Positions 9,444-18,948 are shown, counted from the first letter of the stretch. The stretch: DNA of 64,000 nucleotides from Bog-756 sp963841885 (GCA_963841885.1 CAWJEK010000022.1:20732-84731); one strand, 5' to 3'. The notes: generated by a model not told the origin, from the sequence alone. Numbers and translations: made by a program.

Positions 9444-10814
9444 GTGCAGCCCGTCCTGACCGTCGCCGAGATGCAGCTGGTGGACGCCCGGGCGGCCGAG
9501 GTCACCCCGCTCGACGAGCTCGTGGCCCGGGCGGGGACGGCCGTGGCCCGGGCCGCCGTGGACCTGCTGGGCGGCACCTACGGGCGACGGGTGGTGGTCA
9601 TCAGCGGCAAGGGCAACAACGGTGCCGACGGGCGGGTGGCGGCCGGGATCCTCGCCCGACGCGGCGCCCGGGTGACCGTCGTCGCCTCCGACGCCCGCGG
9701 ACCGCTCGGCGCCGACGGGCCCGCCGTCGACCTGGTGATCGACGCCGCGTTCGGCACGGGGTTCCGCGGCGCCTACGACGCGCCGGAGGTGGCTCCGGGG
9801 GTCCCCGTCCTGGCCGTCGACATCCCGTCCGGGGTGGCCGGGGACACCGGGGCGGCGGCGGGCTCGGTGCTCGCCGCCACGGCCACCGTGACGTTCGTGG
9901 CCGCCAAGCCGGGACTCCTCCAGGGTGACGGTCCCCGGCTCGCCGGCGACGTGCGCGTCGTGGACATCGGCCTGCCGATCGGCGGTCACCGCATCGACCG
10001 CGTGGAGGACGCCGACATCGGCCGCCTGGTGCCGGACCGGGCGCCCGACGGCAACAAGTGGGGGTCCGCGGTGCTGGTGGTGGCCGGATCGCCGGGCATG
10101 ACCGGAGCGCCGGCCCTGGCGTCGCGGGGCGCCTACCGGGCCGGGGCGGGCATGGTCCGCCTGGGCGTGCCGGGTGGCGACCCGGCCGACCTGCCGGCCG
10201 GCGAGGCGGTGGGGATCACCCTGCCCGCCCAGGGGTGGGCCGCCATGGCCCTCCGGTCCGCGTCGCGGTGCCACGCGGTGGTGGTCGGTCCGGGCCTCGG
10301 CCGATCGGAGGGGACCGATGTCGAGGTGCGGGCGTTGGTGGCCGGCTCGCCGGTGGCGGTGGTGGTGGACGCCGACGGACTGAACGCCCTCGGACGGGTG
10401 GACGACGGGATAACCGCCGGGGCACCGGTGGTGCTCACCCCCCACGACGGCGAGTACGCCCGTCTGCTCGGCGACCTCCCGGGACCCGACCGCATCGCCG
10501 CCGCCCGCCGGCTGGCCGCCGCTTCGGGGGCCGTCGCCCTCCTGAAGGGCCCGACCACCGCGGTGGCCGACCCCTCCGGCCGGGTCCTCCTGGCCACCGC
10601 CGGCTCGTCCTCGTTGGCCACCGCGGGCACCGGTGACGTGCTCTCGGGGATCATCGGCGCCCTGCTCGCCCGGGGGGTGCCGGCTCTGGAGGCGGCCGCC
10701 CTGGGCGCCCACATCCACGGTCGTGCCGGGTCGCGGGGCCACCGCGCCGGACTGGTGGCCGGCGACCTGCCGGACCTGGTGGCCGGGGTGATGGACGCCG
10801 CCGGACCGGTCTGA
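9444..10814 (+). CDS. nnrD: Bifunctional NAD(P)H-hydrate epimerase/dehydratase
   Basis: This enzyme repairs hydrated NAD(P)H: the N-terminal NnrE-like domain epimerises R- and S-NAD(P)HX and the C-terminal NnrD domain dehydrates S-NAD(P)HX using ADP or ATP. The N-domain shows ISGKGNNGADGRVAA (about residues 50-65) and FVAAKPGLLQGDG. The C-domain shows GSPGMTGAPALAS, VVDADGLNAL, LTPHDGEYARLLG and TAGTGDVLSGIIGALLARG. The chosen GTG at 9444 follows GGAGG and lies one base past the acpS stop. At 456 residues it is slightly shorter than usual, with a compact epimerase domain. Confidence 0.94.
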   Translation: MQPVLTVAEMQLVDARAAEVTPLDELVARAGTAVARAAVDLLGGTYGRRVVVISGKGNNGADGRVAAGILARRGARVTVVASDARGPLGADGPAVDLVIDAAFGTGFRGAYDAPEVAPGVPVLAVDIPSGVAGDTGAAAGSVLAATATVTFVAAKPGLLQGDGPRLAGDVRVVDIGLPIGGHRIDRVEDADIGRLVPDRAPDGNKWGSAVLVVAGSPGMTGAPALASRGAYRAGAGMVRLGVPGGDPADLPAGEAVGITLPAQGWAAMALRSASRCHAVVVGPGLGRSEGTDVEVRALVAGSPVAVVVDADGLNALGRVDDGITAGAPVVLTPHDGEYARLLGDLPGPDRIAAARRLAAASGAVALLKGPTTAVADPSGRVLLATAGSSSLATAGTGDVLSGIIGALLARGVPALEAAALGAHIHGRAGSRGHRAGLVAGDLPDLVAGVMDAAGPV

Positions 10815-10850
10815 GGGGGCCGGGCCGGCCGGTCCGGCCCGGGGCGGAGA

Positions 10851-10856
10851 TACGAT
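10851..10856 (+). promoter_or_regulatory. Leaderless -10 that decides the UDG start
   Basis: TACGAT at 10851-10856 overlaps a possible ATG at 10855 and ends seven bases before the ATG at 10864. If it is the -10 element, only the second ATG can be the start of a leaderless message. Confidence 0.45.
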
Positions 10857-10863
10857 GCCGCCG

Positions 10864-11433
10864 ATGGCCTCCGGATCCCGACTCGCCGAGCTGGCGTCAG
10901 AGGCCGCTGGATGCACCCGCTGCCCACTGGCCGCCACCCGGACCCAGGTCGTCTTCGGCGTGGGCGACCCCGAGGCCGACCTGATGTTCGTCGGCGAGGC
11001 CCCCGGCCGCGACGAGGACCTCCAGGGGATCCCCTTCGTCGGCCGCTCGGGTCAACTGCTCGACCGCCTGCTGGCCGAGGAGATCGGCATCGGGCGCGAG
11101 GCGGTGTACATCGCCAACGTGGTCAAGTGCCGCCCGCCGGACAACCGCGACCCGAAGCCCGACGAGATCGCCGCCTGCCGGCCCTACCTCGAGGAACAGG
11201 TCGCCCTCGTCGCCCCCAAGGTGGTCGTGACCCTCGGGAACTTCGCCACCCGACTGCTGCTCGACACCGACCAGGGCATCACCCGGCTGCGGGGACGCGC
11301 CTACCCGATGGGTGACACCCAGCTGGTGCCCACCTTCCACCCGGCGGCGGCCCTACGGGGCGGTGGCGTGGTGCTGGCCCAGATGCGGGCCGACCTCGTC
11401 CGTGCCAAGCAGCTCACCGGCCGGGCGGCGTGA
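10864..11433 (+). CDS. Uracil-DNA glycosylase, family 4 ([4Fe-4S])
   Basis: The enzyme removes uracil from DNA, starting base-excision repair. The 189 residues show the family 4/5 architecture: CTRCPLA near the N-terminus, the water-activating/uracil-binding GEAPGRDEDLQGIPFVGRSG, NVVKCRPP and ACRPYLEEQ (together four Cys for a [4Fe-4S] cluster), and the C-terminal TFHPAAAL. GEAPGRDE favours family 4. The ATG at 10864 is preferred over 10855 because the latter falls inside the apparent -10 hexamer. It sits between nnrD and tsaE, where many actinobacteria carry alr. Confidence 0.93.
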   Translation: MASGSRLAELASEAAGCTRCPLAATRTQVVFGVGDPEADLMFVGEAPGRDEDLQGIPFVGRSGQLLDRLLAEEIGIGREAVYIANVVKCRPPDNRDPKPDEIAACRPYLEEQVALVAPKVVVTLGNFATRLLLDTDQGITRLRGRAYPMGDTQLVPTFHPAAALRGGGVVLAQMRADLVRAKQLTGRAA

Positions 11434-11945
11434 CCCCCCCGCTGGTCCTGGTCACCGACTCGGCCGGGTCCACCCGGCGGCTGGCCGCCGCCCTGGCCCC
11501 GGTCTGCCGGCCCGGCGACGTGCTGCTGCTCTCCGGCGACCTCGGCGCGGGCAAGACCACCTTCGCCCAGGGCTTCGGCGCCGCCCTCGGCGTCGACGAG
11601 CCGGTGACGAGCCCCACGTTCACCCTGGTGCGCCAGTACGAGGTGGAGCCGGGTCCGACCGGGGTCCGCACCCTGCTGCACGCCGACGTCTACCGCCTCG
11701 AGCACCTGGGGGAGATCGCCGACCTCGGGCTCGGCCAGCTGGTGGAGGACGGGGGGGTGGCCCTCGTCGAGTGGGGTGACGCCGCCGAGCCGGTGCTCGG
11801 CGCCGCTGCCCTGTCCCTCCTCCTCGAGGTCGACCCGGACGACGAGCACCGCCGTGCGGTCACCGTGTCCGGGGCGGGCGGCGGCTGGGACGAGCGGTGG
11901 GACGCCCTGGTGGGCGCCGTCACCCCGTGGCGGGTGCCGGCATGA
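11430..11945 (+). CDS. tsaE: tRNA t6A biosynthesis ATPase TsaE
   Basis: TsaE is the ATPase that resets the TsaB-TsaD complex during N6-threonylcarbamoyl-adenosine synthesis on tRNA A37. The Walker A loop is at about residues 36-44 (GDLGAGKTT), followed by VTSPTFTLVRQYE and a C-terminal VALVEWGD. The 171 residues are near the usual length. The GTG start overlaps the UDG stop by four bases, and its own stop overlaps tsaB by four bases. Confidence 0.95.
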   Translation: MTPPLVLVTDSAGSTRRLAAALAPVCRPGDVLLLSGDLGAGKTTFAQGFGAALGVDEPVTSPTFTLVRQYEVEPGPTGVRTLLHADVYRLEHLGEIADLGLGQLVEDGGVALVEWGDAAEPVLGAAALSLLLEVDPDDEHRRAVTVSGAGGGWDERWDALVGAVTPWRVPA

Positions 11946-12715
11946 TCCTGCTGGCCCTCGAGACGGCGACCGATCTGGTGGGCGCGGCGTTGCTGCGCAC
12001 CGACGCCGGGGTGGCCGAGCGGTCGCACGTGGGCGGCCGGGCCCACGCCGAGCTGCTGGCACCGGCCGTCGAGGAGGTCTGCGCCCTGTCGGGGTGCACG
12101 CTGGCGGAGGTGGACTCGGTGGCCGTGGACATCGGACCGGGGCTCTTCACGGGTCTGCGCGTCGGGGTGGCCACGGCCAAAGCGCTCGGCCAGGCCCTCG
12201 GGACCGGCGTGCTCGGGGTGTCGAGCCTCGACGTCCTGGCCGCCGGAGCCGTGGAGGCGGCCCCGGGTGAACGTTCGGCCCGCGTCGTCGCCGTGGTCGA
12301 CGCCCGCCGGGGTGAGGTCTTCGCCGCCGCGTACGGTTTCGGTCGGGACGGCGACGGTCCCGACCCGGCCGCCGTGCGCACCGACCGGGAGGCGGCCCTG
12401 TCCCCGGACGGGCTGGCCGCCTGGTGCGAGGCGCTGGCGGCCGACGGCCCGGTGCTCGTGGTCGGGGACGGTGCGGTCCGATACGTCGAGGTGCTGGCCC
12501 CCCGGGCCGGCCTGGACCTGGGGTTGGCCCATACCGTCGCCGCCCCGTCGCCGGCGGTGCTGGCCCGGCTGGCCGCCCGTCGGCTGGCGGCGGGGGCGTC
12601 ACCCTCGGCGCCCGGCGACGTGGTGCCGGACTACCGGCGTCCCGCCGACGCCCGCATCAACTGGGAGGAGCGGGTCCCGCCGCGGACGGCTCCGGCGCCC
12701 GCGGACGACCGGTGA
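11942..12715 (+). CDS. tsaB: tRNA t6A biosynthesis protein TsaB
   Basis: TsaB is the non-catalytic ASKHA partner that dimerises with TsaD. The ATG at 11942 overlaps the tsaE stop and gives 257 residues opening MILLALETATDLVGAALL. The core segments VAVDIGPGLFTGLRVGVATAKALGQALG and DARRGEVFAAAY are diagnostic. It has a longer C-terminal part than E. coli TsaB (231 residues). The stop overlaps the rimI GTG. Confidence 0.94.
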   Translation: MILLALETATDLVGAALLRTDAGVAERSHVGGRAHAELLAPAVEEVCALSGCTLAEVDSVAVDIGPGLFTGLRVGVATAKALGQALGTGVLGVSSLDVLAAGAVEAAPGERSARVVAVVDARRGEVFAAAYGFGRDGDGPDPAAVRTDREAALSPDGLAAWCEALAADGPVLVVGDGAVRYVEVLAPRAGLDLGLAHTVAAPSPAVLARLAARRLAAGASPSAPGDVVPDYRRPADARINWEERVPPRTAPAPADDR

Positions 12716-13254
12716 CGGTCGCCCCCGGGGAGCGCCCCGGCGTGGTGGTGGCGCCGATGCGGGTGCGCGACCTCAAGGCCGTGATGCGCATCGAGGACCG
12801 CGTGTTCGACGAGCCCTGGTCGCGTCGGCTGTTCGAGGACGAGCTGGCCCAGCGGACGTCACGGGCCTACCGGGCGGCGTGGGTCGGGACCGAGCTGGTC
12901 GGCTACGCGGGGCAGATGTCGATCGACGACGAGGCCCACGTCAACAACATCGCGGTGGCTCCGGACTGGGTGGGCCGGCGCATCGGCACCGTGCTGCTCT
13001 ACGACCTGGTGCACACCGCCCTGGCCCGGGGGTCGGCCCACCTGACCCTCGAGGTGGCGGTGGGCAACGAACCCGCCATCGCCCTCTACCGGCGATTCGG
13101 ACTGGCCCCCGTCGGTGTCCGCCCGAACTACTACCACGACGGCGACGCCCTGGTGATGTGGGTGCGGGACATCGACTCGGACGCCTATGCCGAGCGGTTG
13201 GCCGACATCGGGACGTCGCTGTCCACGCGGTTCGACCTCGAGCGCCGGGACTGA
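12712..13254 (+). CDS. rimI: Ribosomal protein S18-alanine N-acetyltransferase
   Basis: This GNAT-family enzyme acetylates N-terminal Ala, classically of S18. The 180 residues contain VNNIAVAPDWVGRRIGTVLLYDL (acetyl-CoA pyrophosphate loop, about residues 76-98) and LEVAVGNEPAIALYRRFGLAPVGVRPNYY, typical of RimI. The GTG start overlaps tsaB by four bases. A tsaE-tsaB-rimI-tsaD run is conserved across actinobacteria. The N-terminal 15 residues before MRVRDLKAVMRIE are not conserved in style. Confidence 0.92.
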   Translation: MTVAPGERPGVVVAPMRVRDLKAVMRIEDRVFDEPWSRRLFEDELAQRTSRAYRAAWVGTELVGYAGQMSIDDEAHVNNIAVAPDWVGRRIGTVLLYDLVHTALARGSAHLTLEVAVGNEPAIALYRRFGLAPVGVRPNYYHDGDALVMWVRDIDSDAYAERLADIGTSLSTRFDLERRD

Positions 13255-13275
13255 GTGCCGCCCGCGGGGGACCGG

Positions 13276-13281
13276 TAGCGT
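13276..13281 (+). promoter_or_regulatory. Leaderless -10 of the VOC gene at 13289
   Basis: TAGCGT ends seven bases before the GTG start. This would give the VOC gene its own transcript although it lies inside the t6A cluster. Confidence 0.42.
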
Positions 13282-13288
13282 CGGAGGC

Positions 13289-13660
13289 GTGCTCGACCAC
13301 GTCTCGATCCAGTGCTCCGACATCGGCGCCAGCGCCGCCTTCTACGACGCCGTGCTGGCGACCCTGGGCCTCGGTCGGGCCATGGAGTTCGGCCCCGTCG
13401 TCGGGTACGGGACCGCGGGCAAGCCCGACTTCTGGATCGGGCCCGGTGAGACGGCCGGGACCTTCCGTGAGTGCCACCTGGCCTTCGCCGCCGACGACCG
13501 GGACGCGGTGCGGGCCTTCTTCGACGCCGCGGTGGCCGCCGGCGCCGAGGTGCTCCACGCGCCGCGGCTGTGGCCCGAGTACCACCCCGCCTACTTCGGG
13601 GCGTTCGTACGGGACCCGGACGGCAACAACGTCGAAGCGGTCTGTCACCGGCCGGCGTAG
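13289..13660 (+). CDS. VOC family protein (glyoxalase/bleomycin-resistance fold)
   Basis: A 123-residue single VOC domain: LDHVSIQCSDIGASAAFYDAVLATLG at the start (metal-ligand His in the first strand), and a C-terminal FVRDPDGNNVEAVCH with the usual Glu ligand. The substrate is not predictable. The GTG start follows a TAGCGT -10-like hexamer with no Shine-Dalgarno at normal spacing. It is inserted between rimI and tsaD, which are normally adjacent, and its leaderless promoter suggests it is a passenger in the cluster. Confidence 0.88.
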   Translation: MLDHVSIQCSDIGASAAFYDAVLATLGLGRAMEFGPVVGYGTAGKPDFWIGPGETAGTFRECHLAFAADDRDAVRAFFDAAVAAGAEVLHAPRLWPEYHPAYFGAFVRDPDGNNVEAVCHRPA

Positions 13661-13732
13661 CCGGGCGGCCAGAAGGCGGGTCCGGCGTAGCCGGGCAACC
13701 CGACGTCCGACCGGCCTCGCCCATCGGTTGGC

Positions 13733-13738
13733 TAGGGT
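13733..13738 (+). promoter_or_regulatory. Leaderless -10 of tsaD
   Basis: TAGGGT ends six bases before the tsaD GTG. No Shine-Dalgarno is present. Confidence 0.45.
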
Positions 13739-13744
13739 CGATCC

Positions 13745-14794
13745 GTGCCTCCCGCCCCCGACGTCCACCACCCGCCCCGGGCTCCCTTCGCCCGGGTGCT
13801 GGGCATCGAGACCTCCTGCGACGAGACGGCGGCGGCGGTGGTCGAGGACGGGACGACCATCGTCTCGTCGGTGGTGAGCAGCCAGATCGACCTCCACGCC
13901 CGCTACGGCGGGGTCGTACCCGAACTGGCCGGCCGGGCCCACGTCGAGCTGCTGACGCCGGTGCTGGCCGACGCCCTGGCCCAGGCCGGGTCGGATCCCA
14001 CCGGCCGGGGCATCGACGGCATCGCCGTCACGCACGGCCCCGGCCTGATCGGCTCGCTGCTGGTGGGCGTGGCCGAGGCCAAGGCGCTGTCCATGGCCTG
14101 GGGCGTCCCGCTGGTCGGCGTCAACCACCTGGAGGCCCATCTGTTCGCCTCGCTGCTGGAGCAGCCGGACCTGGGCTGGCCGCTGGTGGTGCTGCTGGTG
14201 TCGGGCGGCCACACCCTGTTGATCGAGGTGAGTGCGCCCGGCGAGTACCGGCTGCTCGGCGGCACCATCGACGACGCCGCCGGTGAGGCCTTCGACAAGG
14301 TGGCCCGCTTCATCGGCCTCGGCTACCCCGGGGGGCCGGCCATCGACCGCATCTCCCCGCAGGGTGACCCCACCGCCTACGCCTTCCCGCGGTCGCTGCC
14401 CGGGGACGCCTACGACTTCAGCTTCAGCGGACTCAAGACCTCGGTGGTGAACCGGGTGCGCAAGGAGCCGGGCGCCGCCACGGCCGACGTGGCCGCGTCG
14501 TTCCAGGAGGCGGTGGTCGACGTCCTGGTGACCCGGGCCCGTCGGGCGGCGGCCGACGTCGGGGCACGGGCGCTGTGCCTGGCCGGGGGGGTGGCGGCCA
14601 ACTCCCTCCTGCGGGCGCGTATCGAGGAGGCCTGCGCCGAGGACGGCATCGGGGCGTTCCTGCCCAGCCGGGCGCTGTGCACCGACAACGCCGCCATGGT
14701 GGCCGCCGCGGGGTACTGGCGGCTCACCCGGGGCGACCGCAGCGGACTCGATCTGGGCGCCGACCCCAACCTGCGCCTCGTCTCGACGCGCTGA
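13745..14794 (+). CDS. tsaD: tRNA N6-threonylcarbamoyltransferase TsaD
   Basis: TsaD transfers the threonylcarbamoyl group from its AMP ester to A37 of ANN-decoding tRNAs. The 349 residues open with the ASKHA motif LGIETSCDETAAAVVEDG. Metal-site His pairs lie in GRAHVELL and NHLEAHLFASL (about residues 60 and 130). Also visible are GEAFDKVARFIGLGYPGGPAID and LCLAGGVAANSLLR. The GTG is the likely start given the leaderless signal upstream. It completes the TsaB/TsaD/TsaE set of this window. Confidence 0.96.
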   Translation: MPPAPDVHHPPRAPFARVLGIETSCDETAAAVVEDGTTIVSSVVSSQIDLHARYGGVVPELAGRAHVELLTPVLADALAQAGSDPTGRGIDGIAVTHGPGLIGSLLVGVAEAKALSMAWGVPLVGVNHLEAHLFASLLEQPDLGWPLVVLLVSGGHTLLIEVSAPGEYRLLGGTIDDAAGEAFDKVARFIGLGYPGGPAIDRISPQGDPTAYAFPRSLPGDAYDFSFSGLKTSVVNRVRKEPGAATADVAASFQEAVVDVLVTRARRAAADVGARALCLAGGVAANSLLRARIEEACAEDGIGAFLPSRALCTDNAAMVAAAGYWRLTRGDRSGLDLGADPNLRLVSTR

Positions 14795-14815
14795 CCCGGC
14801 CGGCCGGGCCGGGTG

Positions 14816-14842
14816 TTGGCACTCGGGGGACGCGTTTGCCAA
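14816..14842 (+). promoter_or_regulatory. Degenerate upstream CIRCE operator
   Basis: TTGGCACTC (14816-14824), exactly nine bases, then GTTTGCCAA (14834-14842). The left arm matches the CIRCE half TTAGCACTC at 8/9 and the right arm matches GAGTGCTAA at 6/9; the arms pair with each other at 7/9. The N9 spacer is the CIRCE geometry. It starts 48 bases upstream of the canonical copy and its right arm overlaps the -35 element. Confidence 0.6.
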
Positions 14843-14864
14843 CCGATCGGGATCCGGGTATCGT
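14836..14864 (+). promoter_or_regulatory. groESL promoter
   Basis: TTGCCA (14836-14841), 17 bases, TATCGT (14859-14864). This predicts a start near 14870, inside the downstream CIRCE, so HrcA bound there would block initiation. The leader would be about 40 bases with GGAGG shortly before the groES ATG. Confidence 0.65.
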
Positions 14865-14890
14865 TAGCACTCTCAACCTTCGACTGCTAA
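14864..14890 (+). promoter_or_regulatory. CIRCE operator (HrcA binding site)
   Basis: TTAGCACTC, nine bases, GACTGCTAA. Against the consensus TTAGCACTC-N9-GAGTGCTAA there is one mismatch. HrcA binds CIRCE to repress groE genes until heat shock. The hrcA gene is not in this window. Confidence 0.92.
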
Positions 14891-14912
14891 TGCCCCACAG
14901 GAGGCCCCGAAC

Positions 14913-15205
14913 ATGAGTCTGCAGCCCCTCGACGACCGTATCGTCGTCCAGCCCGGCGAGTCCGAGGAGACCACCGCGTCCGGTCTCGTCATCCCCGACA
15001 CCGCCAAGGAGAAGCCCCAGCAGGGCGAGGTCCTGGCCGTGGGCCCGGGCCGTCGCTCCGAGACGACCGGCGAGCTCATCCCGCTCGACATCGCGGTGGG
15101 CGACACCGTCGTCTACTCCAAGTACGGCGGCACCGAGATCAACACGGACGGCCAGGACCTGCTGATCCTGTCGAGCCGCGACATCCTCGCCAAGGTGACC
15201 AAGTA

Positions 15206-15206
<1 letters not shown>
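14913..15206 (+). CDS. groES: Co-chaperonin GroES
   Basis: GroES caps the GroEL chamber. The 97 residues have LQPLDDRIVVQPGE, the mobile loop (ETTASGLVIPDTAKEKPQQG, about residues 18-37) and VVYSKYGGTEI. The ATG follows an AGGAGG box. The stop overlaps the groEL ATG (TAATG). It is regulated by the two CIRCE elements upstream. Confidence 0.98.
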
Positions 15207-16867
<1,661 letters not shown>

Positions 16868-16926
16868 CCGTCCCGCCGGTCCGAGGTCTGGGCCGGCACG
16901 CCGTTCGAACGGCACCCATGTGCGAC

Positions 16927-16956
16927 CAGAGGTCGGGCCACCGGGCCCGGCCTCTG
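16927..16956. terminator. Strong bidirectional hairpin between groEL and the metallopeptidase-like gene
   Basis: A 13-bp stem (16927-16939 with 16944-16956, one G-U) encloses the loop ACCG. It sits between two convergent genes and has no T-run on either side, so it may act as a U-less terminator or a 3' mRNA stabiliser. Confidence 0.6.
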
Positions 16957-16971
16957 TCGCGTCCCGTCGGC

Positions 16972-17841
16972 CTAGCGCCAGGCCCGGATCGCCCGGCCGA
17001 GTGTCGCGCTCACCTCACTGCCGAGCTGGGGAGCCAGGGTCTTCGACGTCCATCCACCGGAGCTGAACCGATCGCTGGCGTGGAAGCACCGCCAGAAGCG
17101 GACGAGCCCGTCCTCCCCGTCGGCGTCGAACATCCTCGCCGCCAGCCGCTGCCACCGGTACTGGTACCAGACGTAGTTCAACGCGCTCATCGGGTCGTCG
17201 CCCCCGGGGTAGTGGGCGTCGAGCTCCTCCAGGGTGCTGTAGCCCACGGCCCGCATGCGGGCGGCCAGGCGCCGGCTGCGCGCCCCGACGGTGGAGAGCA
17301 CCTCGAGCGTTTCCAGGCTCTCCGGCCGCCTCGTGGCGACGAAGGCGTGGAGCGCCAGGTCGGCGAAGATCTCGCTCAGCCAGGAGGTGGGCAGCCGGAG
17401 ATCACCCAGTGTCTCGAAGGCGTGGCCGAGCTCGTGGATGGCGACGAGGTCGAAGAACGGCTGCAGGTCCAGGCCGCCGGCGCCGTCGGGGTAGGTCTCG
17501 AGCAAGGTCCCGTAGCTGCCGGGCGATGCCTCACGGAGGTCCTCCCCCATGGCGACCCAGAAGTCGCCGCTCGCGGCGGGCAGCACGATGATGCCGGGCC
17601 GGATCTGACCGGCGTCGTCGTTGAAGAACGGCAGCCCGTAGGGCTGCCGGCTCTCCCAGTCCGCTTCGTCGGCGACGACGACGGCGATGTCGGGCTCGAC
17701 CCCCGGAAACATCCGGCTCAGGTACGCGTAGGCGTCGGCGGTGACATCGGCCGCCGCTTCCGCCCGTCCACGTGCGCCGACGCTGTGCCGCACGTCGAAG
17801 GGATAGCCGCCCAGCCGTGGGAGCCCCGACCCGAGCGCCAT
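16972..17841 (-). CDS. Putative gluzincin-type zinc metallopeptidase, function unknown
   Basis: The 289-residue protein starts at the ATG at 17841 (MALGSGLPRLGGYPFD). Residues 136-140 are HELGH, and a Glu follows 17 residues later in WLSEIFADLA, the HExxH...E arrangement of gluzincins, with His136, His140 and Glu157 as candidate zinc ligands. I see no signal peptide, so it is probably cytoplasmic. An in-frame upstream extension to 18300 would run antisense through the neighbouring gene and is rejected. It is convergent with groEL and divergent from the gene at 18026. Exact family not recognised. Confidence 0.75.
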   Translation of the reverse strand: MALGSGLPRLGGYPFDVRHSVGARGRAEAAADVTADAYAYLSRMFPGVEPDIAVVVADEADWESRQPYGLPFFNDDAGQIRPGIIVLPAASGDFWVAMGEDLREASPGSYGTLLETYPDGAGGLDLQPFFDLVAIHELGHAFETLGDLRLPTSWLSEIFADLALHAFVATRRPESLETLEVLSTVGARSRRLAARMRAVGYSTLEELDAHYPGGDDPMSALNYVWYQYRWQRLAARMFDADGEDGLVRFWRCFHASDRFSSGGWTSKTLAPQLGSEVSATLGRAIRAWR

Positions 17842-18025
17842 CCCGGCAAGCGTACCGCTCGACCGCCGGACCGGCCGGGCCGGGGTGTCCCCCGGGGGCC
17901 TTGTCCGGGCCACACGGCATTGCCATGATGGGGAGCGATTCCACGGCGGCGTGGGGCCGTCCGGCCGGATGGAGTGTCCTCCCGTTTTCCGACCGGACGG
18001 GTGACGGGAGCGGCGGGAGCATCCA

Positions 18026-18697
18026 TTGGTCGAGGCGGCAGGACAACCGGAGTCGGTGCCCGAAGGCACCGTGCGCATCGCCGAGCCCCACGCGCGCCGC
18101 CTGACCCTCTTCACCCTCACCTGCGGGGCGGCCCTCCCGCCACTCCTCTTGCTGCAGGCGGGGGCACCGGCCGGGGCGGTCATCGGCGTGGCGCTCCTCA
18201 TGGTGGTGGGCTGGCTCCCCCTGGCCTGGCGGGTCCGGCGCCTGGCCCTGGTCGCCGAGCCCCGGCGCCTGGTCATCGAGAACTTCGCCACGACCGACAC
18301 CGTCCCGTGGGAGGACGTCGCGTGCTACGCCGTCGCCCGATGGGGGCAGAACGGGGCATACCGGGAGTTGGCCTTCGTACTCACCGACGGCAAGGTGATC
18401 CGGGTACGGGCCACGGTGGTGAAGCCGAAGGACCTGGACAAGGTTCTGGACCGGTGGCGTCCCGTGGCCGAGGCCCACGGGATCCCGGTGGGAGACCTCC
18501 CGGTCCGCCGCCGGGGATCGGCACCCGTGGCACCGTCGGCGGCTCCGTCACCCGGTTGGTATCCCGATCCGCAGGCTCCGGGCGGCTGGCGCTGGTGGGA
18601 CGGCGCCCGATGGGGGGTGCGGTCGAGCGACCACGGCGCGGCACCGCCGGGGCGGTTCGACGGCACCGGGGCGCCGGATCGGCACGGGGCCCCGTGA
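18026..18697 (+). CDS. Membrane protein with C-terminal DUF2510 motif
   Basis: The 223-residue protein has two hydrophobic segments near residues 28-60 (a run of Leu and Ala, then AVIGVALLMVVGWLPLAW), a soluble PH-like beta-rich region, a Pro/Ala linker, and a C-terminal DUF2510 box (PGWYPDPQAPGGWRWWDGARW). DUF2510 is a short Trp-rich module found mostly at the ends of actinobacterial membrane proteins; its role is unknown. The TTG start is a guess; a later GTG at the VRIAEP segment is possible. Confidence 0.7.
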   Translation: MVEAAGQPESVPEGTVRIAEPHARRLTLFTLTCGAALPPLLLLQAGAPAGAVIGVALLMVVGWLPLAWRVRRLALVAEPRRLVIENFATTDTVPWEDVACYAVARWGQNGAYRELAFVLTDGKVIRVRATVVKPKDLDKVLDRWRPVAEAHGIPVGDLPVRRRGSAPVAPSAAPSPGWYPDPQAPGGWRWWDGARWGVRSSDHGAAPPGRFDGTGAPDRHGAP

Positions 18698-18702
18698 CGG
18701 GT

Positions 18703-18719
18703 CAGGGCGATCAGCCCTG
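18703..18719. terminator. Short hairpin between convergent genes
   Basis: CAGGGC (18703-18708), loop GATCA, GCCCTG (18714-18719). It includes the stop codon of the minus-strand gene. Six base pairs only, with no T-run. Confidence 0.35.
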
Positions 18720-18920
18720 CTGCTCGGGCACGTAGTGACGCTCGCCGGCGTGGTCGAGCCACACCCGCATGGTCCGGTCCGTCCCGGGGTCCTTGAAGCA
18801 CTCGTCGGTCGGGGTCCAACCCGGCTGCGGTTGGTCCGATTCGCCATGGCGCCGCAGGAACAGGCTGTACACGACGGCCACGATGACGGCCAGGCCGAGC
18901 AGAGCGAAGACGATCACCAC
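18711..18920 (-). CDS. Small single-pass membrane protein, hypothetical
   Basis: The 69-residue product has one transmembrane helix at residues 2-22 (MVIVFALLGLAVIVAVVYSL), a basic RRH stop-transfer, and a soluble tail with GWTPTDECFKDPGTDRTMRVW. The tail looks folded rather than random (Trp, Cys and a charged periodic pattern), which supports a real gene. It is followed upstream, 28 bases away, by the YbjQ-family gene on the same strand, so the two probably form an operon. Function unknown. Confidence 0.62.
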   Translation of the reverse strand: MVIVFALLGLAVIVAVVYSLFLRRHGESDQPQPGWTPTDECFKDPGTDRTMRVWLDHAGERHYVPEQQG

Positions 18921-18948
18921 GGGCCGGTCCTCCCGGTCGGGAGGGCCG

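Noticed and set aside
17842..18300. N-terminal extension of the metallopeptidase-like gene
   Set aside because: The extension is Arg/Ser/Thr-rich and lies antisense within the DUF2510 gene; the ATG at 17841 begins the structured protein.
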